From Larix kaempferi (Eukaryota > Streptophyta > Pinopsida > Pinales > Pinaceae), in assembly GCA_027924585.1 (NCBI GenBank), contig BSBM01000442.1:8432001-8496000 (forward strand): a stretch of DNA of 64,000 nt, written 5' to 3'. A program made the translations under genes and the position numbers. Numbering within the stretch: the stretch's first letter is position 1; each line of letters starts with the position of its first letter. The notes under the pieces are model-generated. The model saw only the letters and a list, made by a program, of their open reading frames with translations, had not been told where the DNA came from and searched no databases. This document shows positions 1-11,793 of this stretch, one piece after another.

Positions 1-2
1 GG

Positions 3-1229
3 AAGGGGCTTTGCATTCCTAAATCAACCAATATTCCAGCTATTTCTGTGAACCCCACACGGGTGAAGGAGAAAATACAGCATATGACAGACCACGCCTT
101 TATAGGGAAATTTAAGGGAATATGGCCTATGGAGAAAGCCTTAACCTGGTGGATTCATTCTACCTGGAAATCGAAAGGACACTTTGACCTGCTACTGGGC
201 TCAAAGGGCTTCTTCACTGTGGTTTTCTTGAATGTAGAGGACAAGGATAAGATATTCAAGGGTGGACCTTATTTTTACAACAATGCAGGTCTTTTTCTGT
301 GTATTTGGAAGGATCATTTCAATCCAGACAAGGAGGATCTCTCAATTGCCCCTGTTTGGATCGGATTATATTCTCTTCTAGCGGAGTATTGGGATCTAGA
401 CATATTAAAAGCTATTGGAGGAACGCTGGGGCATTTTTTCAAGATATCTGATCAGACCCAGCAAGGAAGGTATGTTTCATATGCCCGCATCTGTGTTTAT
501 ATGAATATATCCAAAACCCTACCTGAAGGAATTACTCTGAACTGGGAAGAATCGGAGTGGTTTCAAACCCTGGATTATGAACACATCCCCTTTAGGTGTC
601 GTCATTGTCATACCCATGGCCATTTGGCTAGAGATTGTCACCTGAATCTCCCAGTGGGAATCCCAGGTAGTAACAGTACAGACCGGAATGACAAGGATGG
701 TTTTGTTAAAGTCACTAATCACAAAAGGACGGGATGACGACATAATGGCATTGTAGCAGGGACTAAGGAGGTAAACCCTAATAGCTTTGCCGCTCTTGAT
801 CATGATGTCGCAAAAAACCGTTAGCCTTTAAGCACAGAAGAGCAAACTCAGCTTGGGGATACTTCGGTGAAGGAGATCCCTGTTACTGGCCTATCACTCA
901 AGCCATCTGGTAAGAACCGTGTGGAAACTAAGTGTAATGAGGAGGATCTGGAAGAAATGGAACTAGGGGATCTAGACTTAGATAGCATTGAAGAGGCCTG
1001 TAAGAATATACAGGTCCATTCCATTCCAGATAATCAGCTACAATTACTGAAAGAAACTATCCTTAAAACCAAACCTACTCTGAGTCTAGGGATAGGACCA
1101 CTAAAGCTGAAAGAAAATAAAATAAAATTCAAAGAAGGTAGTTCCAAGCATGGGAGACGCTCTAATAGGGACAAGATTGGGGAGATTGGAGCAAGATTGG
1201 TTGATTCAGGGCAGTATCCTACCATTTAG
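3..1229 (+). pseudogene. LINE ORF1, DUF4283 plus CCHC zinc knuckle, 5'-partial, two stops
   Basis: The frame is open from the left edge, so the true start is outside the window; the GTG at 48 is not the start. Residues up to about 160 match the DUF4283 pattern of plant L1 ORF1 (the DHAFIGKF...GIWP segment and the GPYF...LFLCIWKDHF segment). A zf-CCHC_4 knuckle follows at about 591-632, read C-R-H-C-x4-H-x4-C. By family knowledge the protein coats LINE RNA and helps bring the ribonucleoprotein to the nucleus. In-frame TGA (735-737) and TAG (822-824) break it; both are one C-to-T step from sense codons, and the frame then stays open to 1229. The tail is acidic then lysine-rich. Confidence 0.88.
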
Positions 1230-1261
1230 GAAGCCCTTCTCTCTGTCAGATATAGTGCCTA

Positions 1262-4200
1262 ATGAAATTACTATCCTAGAATATTCGAGGGACCAACAGA
1301 CCTCACAAATGTAGAACCCTTAAGAACAGGATCATGAAAGAACAACCTGCTATGGTTTTTTTTCAAGAAACTAAATCTTCTAGAACGCAATTGGGAGCTA
1401 AGGCTCCAACTATTTGGAAACATTGTAAGATTATGACCTTAGATGCTACTGGACACTCAGGAGGTTTGGTGGTTTTATGGGACCCCAGGAAAGTTTATCT
1501 GTTCAACTTTCAGTCTACCATTTTTAGCCTGTCGGCTGATTTCCATATCATAGGTTCCAATGTGAGAGGGGTGCTCACTAATGTCTATGGGCCCAGTAGC
1601 TACCCAGAGAAATGGAATTTCATTATTAGTTTGACCAATCTGAGGAAATTTTTTGAAGGAACCCATTGGATTTTGGGTGGAGATTTCAATTTAATCAGGT
1701 CCCTGTCAGAGAAAAAAGGGGGACACAGAGTTCTCACCCCGGAGAATATTCTATTTGATGAGTTCATTGAGAATAGCAAGCTGATTGATATTGATCTTGG
1801 AAGCTTTGTGTTCACTTGGAATAATAGGCATGGAGGGGAAAATTTGGTTGCAGCTAAGCTGGATAGATTCCTTCTATCGGAAAGTATCATGCTCATGGGA
1901 GGTACTTTGACATCCCGCCCTCATGCTTCGTCAGGATCCGATCACTGGTCAGTTTCCCTGTGCTGGCGTAACATAGGACTGAAAATGACCAAACCTTTTA
2001 GGTTTGAGAAGTTTTGGTTAACTCATGAAGACTTTTCTTCCAGGGTGGAAGAATGGTGGCACTCCTTGACTCCTCCTATGGGTACCAAAATGTTTTGTTT
2101 CCAACAAAAACTGAAGGCCCTAAAACATAAAATAAAGAGATGGAATACCGATGTCTTTGGGAACATCCACGTGGGGAAAGCCAAGCTTGAGGAGGAGATG
2201 GAGCACATCCAGGAATGTATCATGCTGAATGGAGTGACCCCTGAGCTTGAAGCTGAAGAAAAACGTTTAGCTGATTAAATATCTCATCGCCAAAAACAGG
2301 AGGAGATCCTGTGGCAGCAGAAATTCTGTAACCTCTGGCTGAGGGATGGGGACCAGAATACTAAGTTTCTTCATAAAGCGACCATCCAACATAGACACCA
2401 TAATCAGATCAGTAACCTAAGGACTGGAGATGGGGGGGAGGTTGAATCTCACAGGGAAATTGAACAGGAACTGGTTAATCACTTTAAGCAGGTTGTTTCA
2501 GAGACGGCTGTTGACCGATCTGGGGCTTGTAGGGAGGTTAAAGCTGTTATACCTCGACTTATCACTAAATCACAAAATGAGATGCTTATCAGACCTATCG
2601 AATTTTTGGAAGTTGAGATGGCCATTAACCAAATGGAAGATGGAAAGTCTCCTGGGCTGGATGGGTTCACAGCCAATTTTTTCCATGCCTTTTGGGGCCT
2701 AATAAAACATGAAGTGTGGCAGGTGGTGGAGGAGTCTCGAAGAATGAAAGGAGTTCTCCTAGCCTTAAACTCTACCTTTCTGACCCTAATCCCCAAAACT
2801 CCTATGGCAGAGAAAGCTGAGTTATTTCAACCGATCTTGCTCTGCAATATTATATACAAAATCATAACCAAAGTCCTTGCCAATCGGCTTAAACCCCTGC
2901 TTCCCGCACTAATATCTATGGAGAAATCGGGCTTTGTGGAAGGTCGACAAATTATGGATGGAATCATCCTGTCCCATGAGGTTATTCACTCTCTGAAGAG
3001 TACTGAAAAACCTAGGATGATGCTTATGCTGGATTTTTCCAAAGCATATGACAACCTAAATTGGAATTACATGAAAGAAATCATGAGATCGTTTGGTTTT
3101 TGTGATGTTTGGATCCAATGGATTGCAAATCTCACTTCCTCTACTTTCTTCTCTATCCTAATCAATGGGCACCCATCCTCCACCTTCAAACCTTCCTGGG
3201 GCATTTGTCAAGGGGACCCCCTATCTCCTTTTCTCTTTGTGATCATGACAGAAGGGCTTGGGAGACTCATTTCTCATTCTGTTGAATAAGGTTTTATTAA
3301 AGGGCTTCATTTTCAGCCGTATGAGAAGGCCATCACCCATCAACAATTTGTTGATGATACCATGCTTATGGGTCACTCTTCTGTCCAAGAAGCCAGCCGG
3401 ATAAAGAAAGTTTTGGAAACTTTTCTACGAGCCTCGGGTCTTAATATTAACATGGGTAAATCCTTGGTTTTTTTCTTCAACATGCCTATTATCTGTCAGA
3501 AGAATATTATTCGCATTCTTGGCTTCCAAAAGAGCTCCCTTCCAACCAAGTATCTTGGGCTCCCTTATCAGAGGGAGTTTTAAAAAAGTCTTCATGGGAG
3601 GATCTTTTAAATCGTATGAAGGAAAGGCTCTCAAATTGGACTCTCAGATCTTTGAACCTCTTTGAAAGAGTGGTTTTGGTAAAATCTGTGCCTCAAGTTA
3701 TGCCTTTATATCTGTTCTCTGTTCTGGCAGCTCCTAAATCTGTGATGAAAAAGATCATCCAGTTGCAGTGTACCTTTTTGTGGGGAGGTACGTCGGATCA
3801 TAGAAAGTGGCCTCTGGTTGGTTGGGAGACTCTTTGTAAACCTAAGCAGGAGGGAGGGTTAGGCCTATGGAGCCAAAAAAACTTAGTAAGGTCTGTGGTG
3901 CTAAAATATGGTGGAGATGGATCAACCACTCTAATGAACAATGGGCCTGTCTCTGGGGTAAGAAACATGTTGGGAATACAGATCAACAGGAATGGGTCCA
4001 GGAAAATGGGCCGGAGAATGGATCTCATATCTATAATATGGCACGGGCTCGTAGTGAGCTAATTCGTAATCATAGCTTCTGGGAGATTTGTGATGGGACT
4101 TCAACGAACCTCTAGACGAATGCTTGGCAACAAGAACCACCCCTTTCATCTCTGGTGACTAATATCCCTGCTAACTCCCCTTTTCTACTCCATAATTAGA

Positions 4201-5596
4201 GGACTGTGAATTGTTATTGGTAGGAGGTTTCAAATTCAAGGGGATTTCATGTTTGGCTTCCTTTATCATGGTGGACGGACACCTATGGGGTTGACATCGG
4301 AGGGCAAATCTATGATATAATATCGACTCGCATAATCAAAATGCAGAGAGGTAAAGACATCCTCCCCTGGGGGAACCGCCCTAAAGGCATGTTCATTATA
4401 AAGGAAGCTTATAACCTGCTAACTGCCTCGACGAGCCTATAGGGTGATAATACTTGGAAGCATTTGTGGGGAGAAAAATTGTGGCCCAAAGTTACTCTGT
4501 TCCTATGGCTGGTAATGAAAAGGAAAATCCTAACGTGGGACAATATTGTCAAATGGGGCTTTGAAGGACCTTCACGATGTAGTCTATGTGGTATACACGA
4601 AGAAACAATAGCGCACCTGCTGGATGGTTGTTGTTTTACCTCTGCACTATGGGATGAAGCAACCACGAGATTCCGCATGTCAAATAGAGTTAGAAATGCC
4701 CCGGAAGACACTCTTAAAACTTGGGCGGTTGATCCCTTTAAAGGAAGACTACTTAAGCGTGTTTGGAAACTGTTCCCAGGTTTTCTCATATGGGGGGTCT
4801 GGAAGGAGCGGAATCAACGTATTTTCAGTCCTGGAAGATGGTTTGGGAGGGTATTCAACATAATATTACCGAAACTCTCAAATTAACCAGATGGAATGAA
4901 CAGGATCTAAAAATTCCTGCTAATGAGCTAAAAATTTTGATTACCTGGGATATTGTTGGAATCCCTTGTTATATTGGTCGGCCCCTAGCTGGTGTTCGTC
5001 CTCCTAAAAGCCCAAAGTTTTGGTCTCCACCACTGAAAGGGTGGCTTAAACAAAACTTTGATGGAGCGTTGAAGGGGAACCCTGGACAAGCTGGGTATGG
5101 AGGTGTTCTGCGGAATGATCATGGTAGGATTCTTTTTTGCTACTTCGGGTACCTGGGGCGTGAAACCAATAATGCATCTGAGTGTGAAGCATTGCTACAT
5201 GGGTTATTCATGGCAGCGTGTCGTGGCATGGGTAGTTTAATCTTTGAAGGTGACTCTAACATGTTGATTCAAACATCTGTTAAACTTAACCATGGGACCC
5301 AGGCTGTGAAGCTAGCAAGGTCGTGGAGGCTTGCATGGAGGTTGACGTGCATTGGCCAACTCATCACCTCATTTAACGTTGTCACTTTCCAGCATGTAAG
5401 GAGAAGCGCCAATGGGCTTGTGGATTCTCTGGCTAATCATGGGGTTCTTAACCATAATGATAGGTGGGACGGTGATGCTCTGGAAATTCCATTGGTTCGA
5501 TGTCGTCAGCAGTGTTTGATGATTGCAGAAAGTGACAAGGGTGGCATGGCACAGTGTGGAGACGGTAGGAGACTTACTGATTCTGATGAGCATTAA
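1262..5596 (+). pseudogene. LINE ORF2: AP endonuclease, reverse transcriptase, zf-RVT, RNase H; multiply disabled
   Basis: The start is the ATG at 1262, which gives the usual plant L1 ORF2 opening (MKLLS, stop, NIRG), with TAG at 1277 where Trp is expected. The endonuclease (1262 to about 1980) keeps QETK, GGDFN and SDHW. The RT keeps motif A (LDFSKAYD, about 3030), motif B (QGDPLSP, about 3210) and motif C as FVDD (about 3350; usually FADD). A zf-RVT with CSLC...HLLDGC lies at about 4580-4630. An RNase H at about 5045-5450 keeps its acidic residues (FDGA, ECEAL, EGDS, VDSLAN). Disablements: stops at 1277, 2276, 3287, 4113, 4197, 4221 and 4440; frameshifts near 3570, 3885 and 4830. The product would copy LINE RNA into DNA at a nicked target. 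Confidence 0.93.
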
Positions 5597-5714
5597 TAGA
5601 TGGTACCTCATGCATGGTGGGAAGGACAAGTGGTTATTAGCCTTTTGTTTCAAGTTTGCCAGGGATCGGCCCTCCGTATATCTCCCTCCGTCTACTAAGG
5701 TCTGATTTTGCAAT

Positions 5715-6593
5715 ATGGTGCGTGTGACGCTAATTTGGGATCGGTCGTATACTGTTGTGATGGGTAATTCGGAGCAGAGGAATGCTGAGATGACAGCTAC
5801 ACAGGAAAGTGTGAATAATTACAAGAAGTGGTTGGTTGTAATGGCTTTAATGAACACAGGAGGAGGCTTGCCTTTAAATTTGGAATCGCCTGATGTCTGG
5901 AGTAACTGTGGTAATTCTATCCATTCTGTTGTTATCAGGTTGAAGGGTGTTTATTCTAACAGTGGGAGAAAGGTTTTAAGTAAGTGCAACAATATAATGC
6001 CGCCGAGAGGGCGTCCCACTAGAAGAGGTAGACGTAATCCTGTGGAGCCAGGTAATGAGAAAAGAGGGTTTGATGGCCAGTATGGTCCTAGTCGTGAGCA
6101 GTGGAATGCAGCTACTACCACTATGTTTTTCCATCGTTACTTCCCTCAGAATGTGCAGAGGATGGTAGAAAACTTGGAAGAAACCCTATGGCATAGGGTT
6201 GGTGTGGAGGAAATTCCTTCGGAGGCTACAGCCATGGCAGATTGGATTCACGACCCCGGTAATACCCAGGGTTGTATAGCTCTCTATAATCGGTGTGTTG
6301 TGATGCTTTGGGTGACTAAAACCCTCCTTGCCCAGGCGACGGAAACTCAAATGGACATTCTGTTTGGTTCTTTGAGGATGACTCAATTGAAGGAACTATG
6401 TAAGGAGCATGCTGAGGAATCCAAATGGATTCATATGAAATTAGATGATCTTACGGCCAACTTGGGTTTTTCTTACCTCTCCCAGACTAAGAAAGCTGGT
6501 AATCCTCGGGTGGTAAACATGGATGGCAAAGGCAAGGATGCTGAACCACCTCTGGTGGTGAATATTGACGACGAAGCTGGCCCGTCAGCTTAA
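5715..6593 (+). CDS. extra ORF downstream of LINE RNase H, unknown function (292 aa)
   Basis: An ATG at 5715 opens 292 codons without a stop, ending TAA at 6591-6593. The same frame is open upstream to about 5523 except for one TGA at 5703-5705, and overlaps the end of ORF2. A second in-frame ATG at 5997 begins a very basic segment (PPRGRPTRRGRR) followed by a Trp/Met-rich, probably helical region and an acidic tail (NIDDEAGPSA). I recognise no domain. Plant L1 elements normally end with RNase H and a 3' UTR, so a third ORF here is unusual. It could be a captured host exon, a lineage-specific LINE ORF3, or a chance open frame in the 3' UTR. Confidence 0.45.
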   Translation: MVRVTLIWDRSYTVVMGNSEQRNAEMTATQESVNNYKKWLVVMALMNTGGGLPLNLESPDVWSNCGNSIHSVVIRLKGVYSNSGRKVLSKCNNIMPPRGRPTRRGRRNPVEPGNEKRGFDGQYGPSREQWNAATTTMFFHRYFPQNVQRMVENLEETLWHRVGVEEIPSEATAMADWIHDPGNTQGCIALYNRCVVMLWVTKTLLAQATETQMDILFGSLRMTQLKELCKEHAEESKWIHMKLDDLTANLGFSYLSQTKKAGNPRVVNMDGKGKDAEPPLVVNIDDEAGPSA

Positions 6594-7131
6594 TTCTCTC
6601 CTAGCCTGTTGTCTCTTGCGTTCGGATGCTGGTGCGGTTTGTTGGCATGTTGGTTTTGTTAATGGCAAGGAAGGAGATCAGGGATGTTTTTGGTATTGAT
6701 GCGACCTAGTTACTCTGGTTTGGTTGCGACCTCGATGTTTTGCTGGTGCTGTTTATGGAGATATGGGTTCGACTGTATTGACTCTGGTATTAGTCTGTTT
6801 ATGATCTTGGATGTATGTCTCCTCGACATCGGTTTTGTAATGGGTATGGGGGTTATATTGTCTGGGGTTTTTTTCCATATGTATATGTGTCTTTTAAGTT
6901 GCTCTCTGTTTGTATCTGGTTCTCTACTTCTGCTAAGGTCTGTAGCTCTACGAACTCTCTGGTGTTGGATATGGGGTTATGTGGATAGTATGTGGTCCTA
7001 GAACTATGTTGACAAACACTGGTCGGTTATCTGGGATGGTAGTTTCAGCCCTCAGGATTTTGTAAAAATGATTACTATCATGATTTTCCTATCGTAATAG
7101 AATGATGCTCTTTTTTTTGCTTAAAAAAAAA
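6594..7131 (+). other. LINE 3' untranslated region with terminal A-run
   Basis: T/G-rich sequence after the extra ORF, ending with a T-run, GCTT and nine A residues at 7123-7131. A 105-codon hydrophobic frame at 6684-7001 lies inside, but its composition (Leu/Cys/Trp from T/G-rich codons) looks like UTR and it is not called a gene. The A-run marks the 3' end of the LINE. Confidence 0.7.
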
Positions 7132-7317
7132 TGTTATTAAATTTTTATTTAAATTATTAAAATTTATATAATTAAATATTAAATATAATATATGAAATAT
7201 TACAATATGAAATGTTTTAATAAAAAATATAATATAAAAAATGTATTTAAAATTTATTAAAAATATAATCTTAAGGCTATTATTTTCTTCTTATTAAGGC
7301 TATTATTTTAAATAAAA
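7132..7317. other. AT-rich spacer
   Basis: Low-complexity A/T sequence directly after the LINE tail, with runs of AAATTTATT-like words. No gene or mobile element signature seen. Confidence 0.6.
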
Positions 7318-7880
7318 TATTTATCAAAATCATAGAAATTTATTGCAAACTTGAACATAATATGAGGAGAACCTACCATATTCCTACCATATTCCTTCAA
7401 ACAGTGTTTAATTAAAATCACCAAAAACAAATCATCATTCTTAATGATTATGTGGCTAACTCTAGGCATTTAGTGATCATACTAAAAACAATCAATTGTT
7501 TCTTATTGAAATAAAATATCATACTCATCTTTGGATGTTTTTCTTGTGTATTATTCAATATACAACATGATGCTTCTTCCCTATTTTATATATTATTTAC
7601 TTAATCTTGTATTTGGTGAGACAAAACTTCAATATTCCCACGCATTATTAGGCAACTTTTTCATCCAACTCATGAAACGAGATGTTCTCAATAAGAAAAT
7701 CCTTTTTCATAGAAAGATATGGGCACACTTTTTCTTTTAAAATTAAAATTAAATGTCTTCTACGACATTGTATTCAATACTCATATATATATAAACAAAA
7801 AATAAAAAATACTTAGTTTTGTGTAGTAGATAATATCATTATCTCTTCCCCTTAATTATATAAAATAATTCAATTTAATG

Positions 7881-8076
7881 AAATAACATCATCATATCGA
7901 CCAATATAACATTATCACAACATTCAACGTATAAATCAACATTAAACATTTCATTTGGTCTCATATTAAATATACAAAATAACATCATCGTATCCACCAA
8001 TATAACATTATCACAACATTCAATGTATAAATCATCATTAAACATTTCATTTGGTCTCATATTAAATATACAAAAT
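7881..8076. repeat. two-copy tandem repeat, ~96 bp
   Basis: Two neighbouring units share the AATAACATCATC...ACCAATATAACATTATCACAACATTCAA text with only a few substitutions. The duplication also shows as a repeated peptide in a minus-strand frame, which is not a gene. Confidence 0.85.
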
Positions 8077-8283
8077 TACGTGTATAAAAAAAATACAAAT
8101 ATTTTTTGTTATTAAATTTTTGGTTTTTACTAAAAATAAATAAAAAATGTTATTACAATAAATTAAAAATTCAATAACAAATATGTACTCTCTTAAAAAA
8201 CTACACTCTAAAATTTTGAACATTTGTTCACTTAAAATTTCATAGTTTTATGTCATTACAATATGTTAATATGGTGAAATCTA

Positions 8284-8464
8284 AACTCTCAAACATGATT
8301 TTAATTTATTAATTAAGAGGAAGGAAACCAACATGAAAAATATAATGAAGAAAATACTTAAAAATAATAGAAGTCTCAAACATAATTTTAATTTAATAAT
8401 TAAGAGAGAGGCAACTAATTTGAAGAATATAATGAAAAAAAAGTAACTAAAAATAATAAAGGTG
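8284..8464. repeat. two-copy tandem repeat, ~88 bp
   Basis: TCTCAAACATGATTTTAATT and TCTCAAACATAATTTTAATT begin two adjacent AT-rich units (8286 and 8373) that both run on through AATATAATGAA to AAAATAATA. Confidence 0.75.
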
Positions 8465-8676
8465 GTTGTATCATTTTCAAGAATAAAAAAGTTAGATGTG
8501 CTATGAGCTTGATATAGGATTTGAGAAAGAGTGTTAGACGACATTAACAATAATGTCCCTTATATTTAAAGTAGAAAATTTCGATATCAAACAATACTAA
8601 GTGAAATATGAAAATCACTCTCTTACAATGTCCTATTTCATTTTAAAAATATTTATAGCAATATTGACATTCCTAA

Positions 8677-8960
8677 CTCGTCAAAGCTATGGAGATTTAG
8701 GAAAACTTCTTTCCATTTTTTTTTACCATAGAAATAAAATTTTAAAGAAAACTAGTTAATTTTCACCAATTTTTCTTAAGTTCTAATCAACCAAAGTTGT
8801 TCTCAGTGGACCTCCTCCTCCTCTTCCTACTCATTCACTCATCAAAGCTATAGAGATTTAGGAAAGCTTCTTTCCAATCTTTTTTAGCATAGAAATAAAA
8901 TTTTAAAGAAAACTAATTAATTTTTCACCATTTTTTTAAAGATCTAATCAACCAAAGTTG
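8677..8960. repeat. two-copy tandem repeat, ~158 bp
   Basis: TCAAAGCTATGGAGATTTAG (8680) and TCAAAGCTATAGAGATTTAG (8838) start two copies that continue through CATAGAAATAAAATTTTAAA to AACCAAAGTTGTT. Confidence 0.8.
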
Positions 8961-10092
8961 TTATTATATTGTATTTTATCTATAATATTGATTGATTTCA
9001 TATATCATATTGATTGGATATCAATCTAGTTTATTGTATCATATCAATCAATATTATGTCTTATAAATAGATCGATATTAAATACGAAATTGTGATCATT
9101 ATTTTATATAATATTGGTTTATATGTGTTGCAATTTATTTGAATATATTGGTAAAGCTCATTTTGAGTATTGCAACATCTATTTGAATGTCTTTGAACAT
9201 GGCCATGTGTCATCAAATGCTTTATTAATTCATGAATTATCTTATGTGGATCGTGATCCTTTGCAAGTGATATTTTATTGTGATGAAATTAGTTAATCTT
9301 TTTTGCAACATGGGTTGATGGCATGGATGAAATAAATCATGAAGGAATTAACATTATGTGATCCTTTGACTAGTACTATATATCGAAATATATGTTTTCA
9401 ATGTTAGTGATATATTCATCAATATTATTTCGGTATTAATCTAGTGCAAAGTTAACTCACGTGGCATTTACATTTCAATGACTTATGATTCATTATAGTG
9501 TATTTCAAGTTAATGAACAATTATATAAGTCAACATCTTTTTATTGGTTTTAGAGGGAAATTTATCATACCTATGTTTTCCAAAATAAATTCTAAGTTAG
9601 AAAGCATGAATCCAACATAAACTAAGGCATCAAGCAAAAGCAAAACTCTTATATCATAAAGGAATAGAAATTGTGGAACATACCCTACACCCTAATATCA
9701 ACAATAAGACAAGACTAAAATGGATGTTGAGAACAATCACCATGCCCATATTTCGAGTAAATTTGAGAAGGAAAAATTTATGCAAATTGGTTATGTCCTA
9801 AAGTAGTTTAATATTAGGATTGTGGATGTGGTTATATAGTTGAAAATTAAATTAAAGTATTAATTAAAAGGGTTTAATTTTAAAACTTCTAATTAATTTA
9901 AAGACATTTAATGTACTTATCAAACCATATAAAACAAAGCCAAAAGCTATCTAATTAAAAAATACAAAAAAATAAATAAATAAATAGGAAAAATATTTAA
10001 TAATTTAGTCATTATTAATTTTTCTTTGAATTTTTTATTATAAATTTTTTTCTAGATGAATTTTAAGTTTTTAAAAAGAAACCAATTTTTCT

Positions 10093-10120
10093 TTAGTCAT
10101 TATTAATTAATAATGACTAA
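10093..10120. repeat. perfect 28-bp palindrome
   Basis: The left arm TTAGTCATTATTAA at 10093-10106 is followed directly by its exact reverse complement at 10107-10120, with no spacer. The same arm recurs just downstream at about 10129. It can extrude as a cruciform; a role is not indicated. Confidence 0.95.
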
Positions 10121-10184
10121 ATTAATAATTTAGTCATTATTAATTTTTCTTTGAATTTTTTATTATAAATTTTTTTCTAGATGA

Positions 10185-10225
10185 ATTTTTAATATATATA
10201 AATGACATTTATATATATTAAAAAT
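10185..10225. repeat. inverted repeat, 20-bp arms, 1-base loop
   Basis: Arms at 10185-10204 and 10206-10225 are exact reverse complements around a single A at 10205. The arms are mostly TA repeats bounded by ATTTTTAAT. It may be the core of a decayed foldback element. Confidence 0.93.
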
Positions 10226-10440
10226 GATTTTCCGGGATATATATATATATAAAACAAATGCATATCAGTAAAAAAAATTCCAATACCATTTCTATAAACA
10301 AAATTAATAAAAAAACTATTATAGCCTCTTCTTCTTAGAGTTATCATATTTAGATGGATTTTAATCAAAATCATAGAAAATTGTCGCATTGTTGAAGATC
10401 ACATAAAGAGGCCCCATCTTTCTCACGTCGATGATTTTAA

Positions 10441-10932
10441 ATGAACTTGAAATAAAATCATAAAAAAACTCATCATCCTTGATAGTTATGTATCTAACTG
10501 TAAGCATGTATTGTTCATACTCTATTATTCATATTCTAAAGAAATCAATTGAACTTGTAATAAAATTATAAAAAATCTCATCATCCTTGATAGTTATGTA
10601 GCCAACTGTACGCATGTATTGTTCATACTCCAAAGAAATCAATTGTTTGGCCATAAAACAAATTATCATACTCCAAAGAAATCAATTGTTTAACAATGGA
10701 ACAAAATATCATACTCATTTTTGCATGTTGTTCTTCAATATTATTCAATATTCAACATAATTCTTCTTCTATACTTTATATTTTATTTACTGAATCTTGT
10801 ACTTAAATCAATTGTTTAACAATGGAACAAAATATCATACTCATTTTTGCATGTTGTTCTTCAATATTATTCAATATTCAACATAATGCTTCTTCTATAC
10901 TTTATATTTTATTTACTGAATCTTGTACTTGG
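10441..10932. repeat. nested tandem duplications, ~110 bp and 126 bp
   Basis: CTCATCATCCTTGATAGTTA occurs at about 10470 and 10576, giving a ~106-110 bp doublet. ATCAATTGTTTAACAATGGA then occurs at 10681 and 10807, and the two 126-bp copies are nearly identical through CTGAATCTTGTACTT. Confidence 0.85.
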
Positions 10933-11793
10933 TGTGACAAAACTTCAACATTCCCATTATGCTATAGTATTCTTCAGACAACCTCTCCATCCAACCTATA
11001 ATTTCATGAGAAAATTAGATATTTTCAATAAGAAAATCATTTTGCCAGAAAGGTATGAAGAAACCTTTTCTTTTAAAACTAAATTTCTTCATTGACATCA
11101 TATTCAAAACTCATCTATGCAAACAAAAATAATATTTAGTTTTGTGTAGTGCAAATGATCATTGTTTGTCCCCTTTACTTTTGTAAAATAATTTAATTTC
11201 ATAACATAACATTATCATATCTACCCACATAACATCATCACAACATCATCATATAAATCAGCCTTGAACATTTCATATAGTTTTTAGTTTCATATTAAAT
11301 GTATCTATTTATATTTACAAAATTAAAATATAAAATTAAGAAAAATAAAACAAATTCTATAAGCATTTTTGTCATTAAATTTTTGTTTTTTATGTTTTTT
11401 TTTTATGATTTTTTTAAAATAAAAAATCATCCTTATATAAAATAAAAATTCAATCACATATGCCCATCTACGAAAACCTACACTCTAAAATTTGAGAGCA
11501 TTTGTTTGGTGAAAGTTTTATATTTTTATGTCATTACACTCAAACAAAAATTTAATCTACTAATTGTTAATGTGGCTAAATTTATACTTTTGAACATAAA
11601 TTTAATAATCTAGTTGTTAATGCGGGAAAATTCATAATTTTGAACACAAATTTAAATTACTAATTAAGAAGGAAATAAATCAGATGAAGAATATAATAAA
11701 AATAAAAGTAAAGTACTTTAAAATAATAAAGGTGGTATATTTTTTAAGAATTAGAAAGTTAGATATGTTATGGATTTGATATATGAGAATAAA

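Larger units (their letters stand above)
1..7131 (+). mobile_element. L1-type LINE, near full length, decayed, 5' end outside window
   Basis: Order on the + strand is ORF1 (nucleic-acid binding), ORF2 (AP endonuclease, reverse transcriptase, zf-RVT, RNase H), an extra ORF, a T/G-rich 3' untranslated stretch and a short A-run at 7123-7131. That order, the lack of LTRs and the terminal A-run define a plant L1 non-LTR retrotransposon that would insert by target-primed reverse transcription. The 5' UTR and left target-site duplication lie before base 1, so the insertion cannot be bounded here. ORF1 and ORF2 together carry at least nine in-frame stops and three frameshifts, so this copy is dead. 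Confidence 0.93.
7318..9915 (+). repeat. copy A of an old ~3-kb direct duplication
   Basis: Collinear with 10365-13510 (copy B). Matching landmarks are the opening ATCAAAATCATAGAAA (7323 versus 10367), the block at 7531-7740 versus 10830-11095, the block at 9114-9290 versus 12700-12840, and GGGAAATTTATC-type text at 9555 versus 13155 through ACCCTACACCCTAA. Identity is only moderate and there are many small indels, so the duplication is old. Copy A lacks the MITE found in copy B at 11794. No coding potential is conserved between the copies; short frames in each are not real genes. Confidence 0.8.
9916..10364. other. AT-rich spacer between the 3-kb copies, with palindromes
   Basis: Very AT-rich. 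A ~55-bp text (ATTATTAATTTTTCTTTGAA and what follows) occurs at about 10012 and again at about 10137. Two strong inverted repeats lie here and are listed separately. No gene seen. Confidence 0.6.

Noticed and set aside
6684-7001. 105-codon hydrophobic frame
   Set aside because: Composition is that of T/G-rich LINE 3' UTR, and it follows the extra ORF without motifs.
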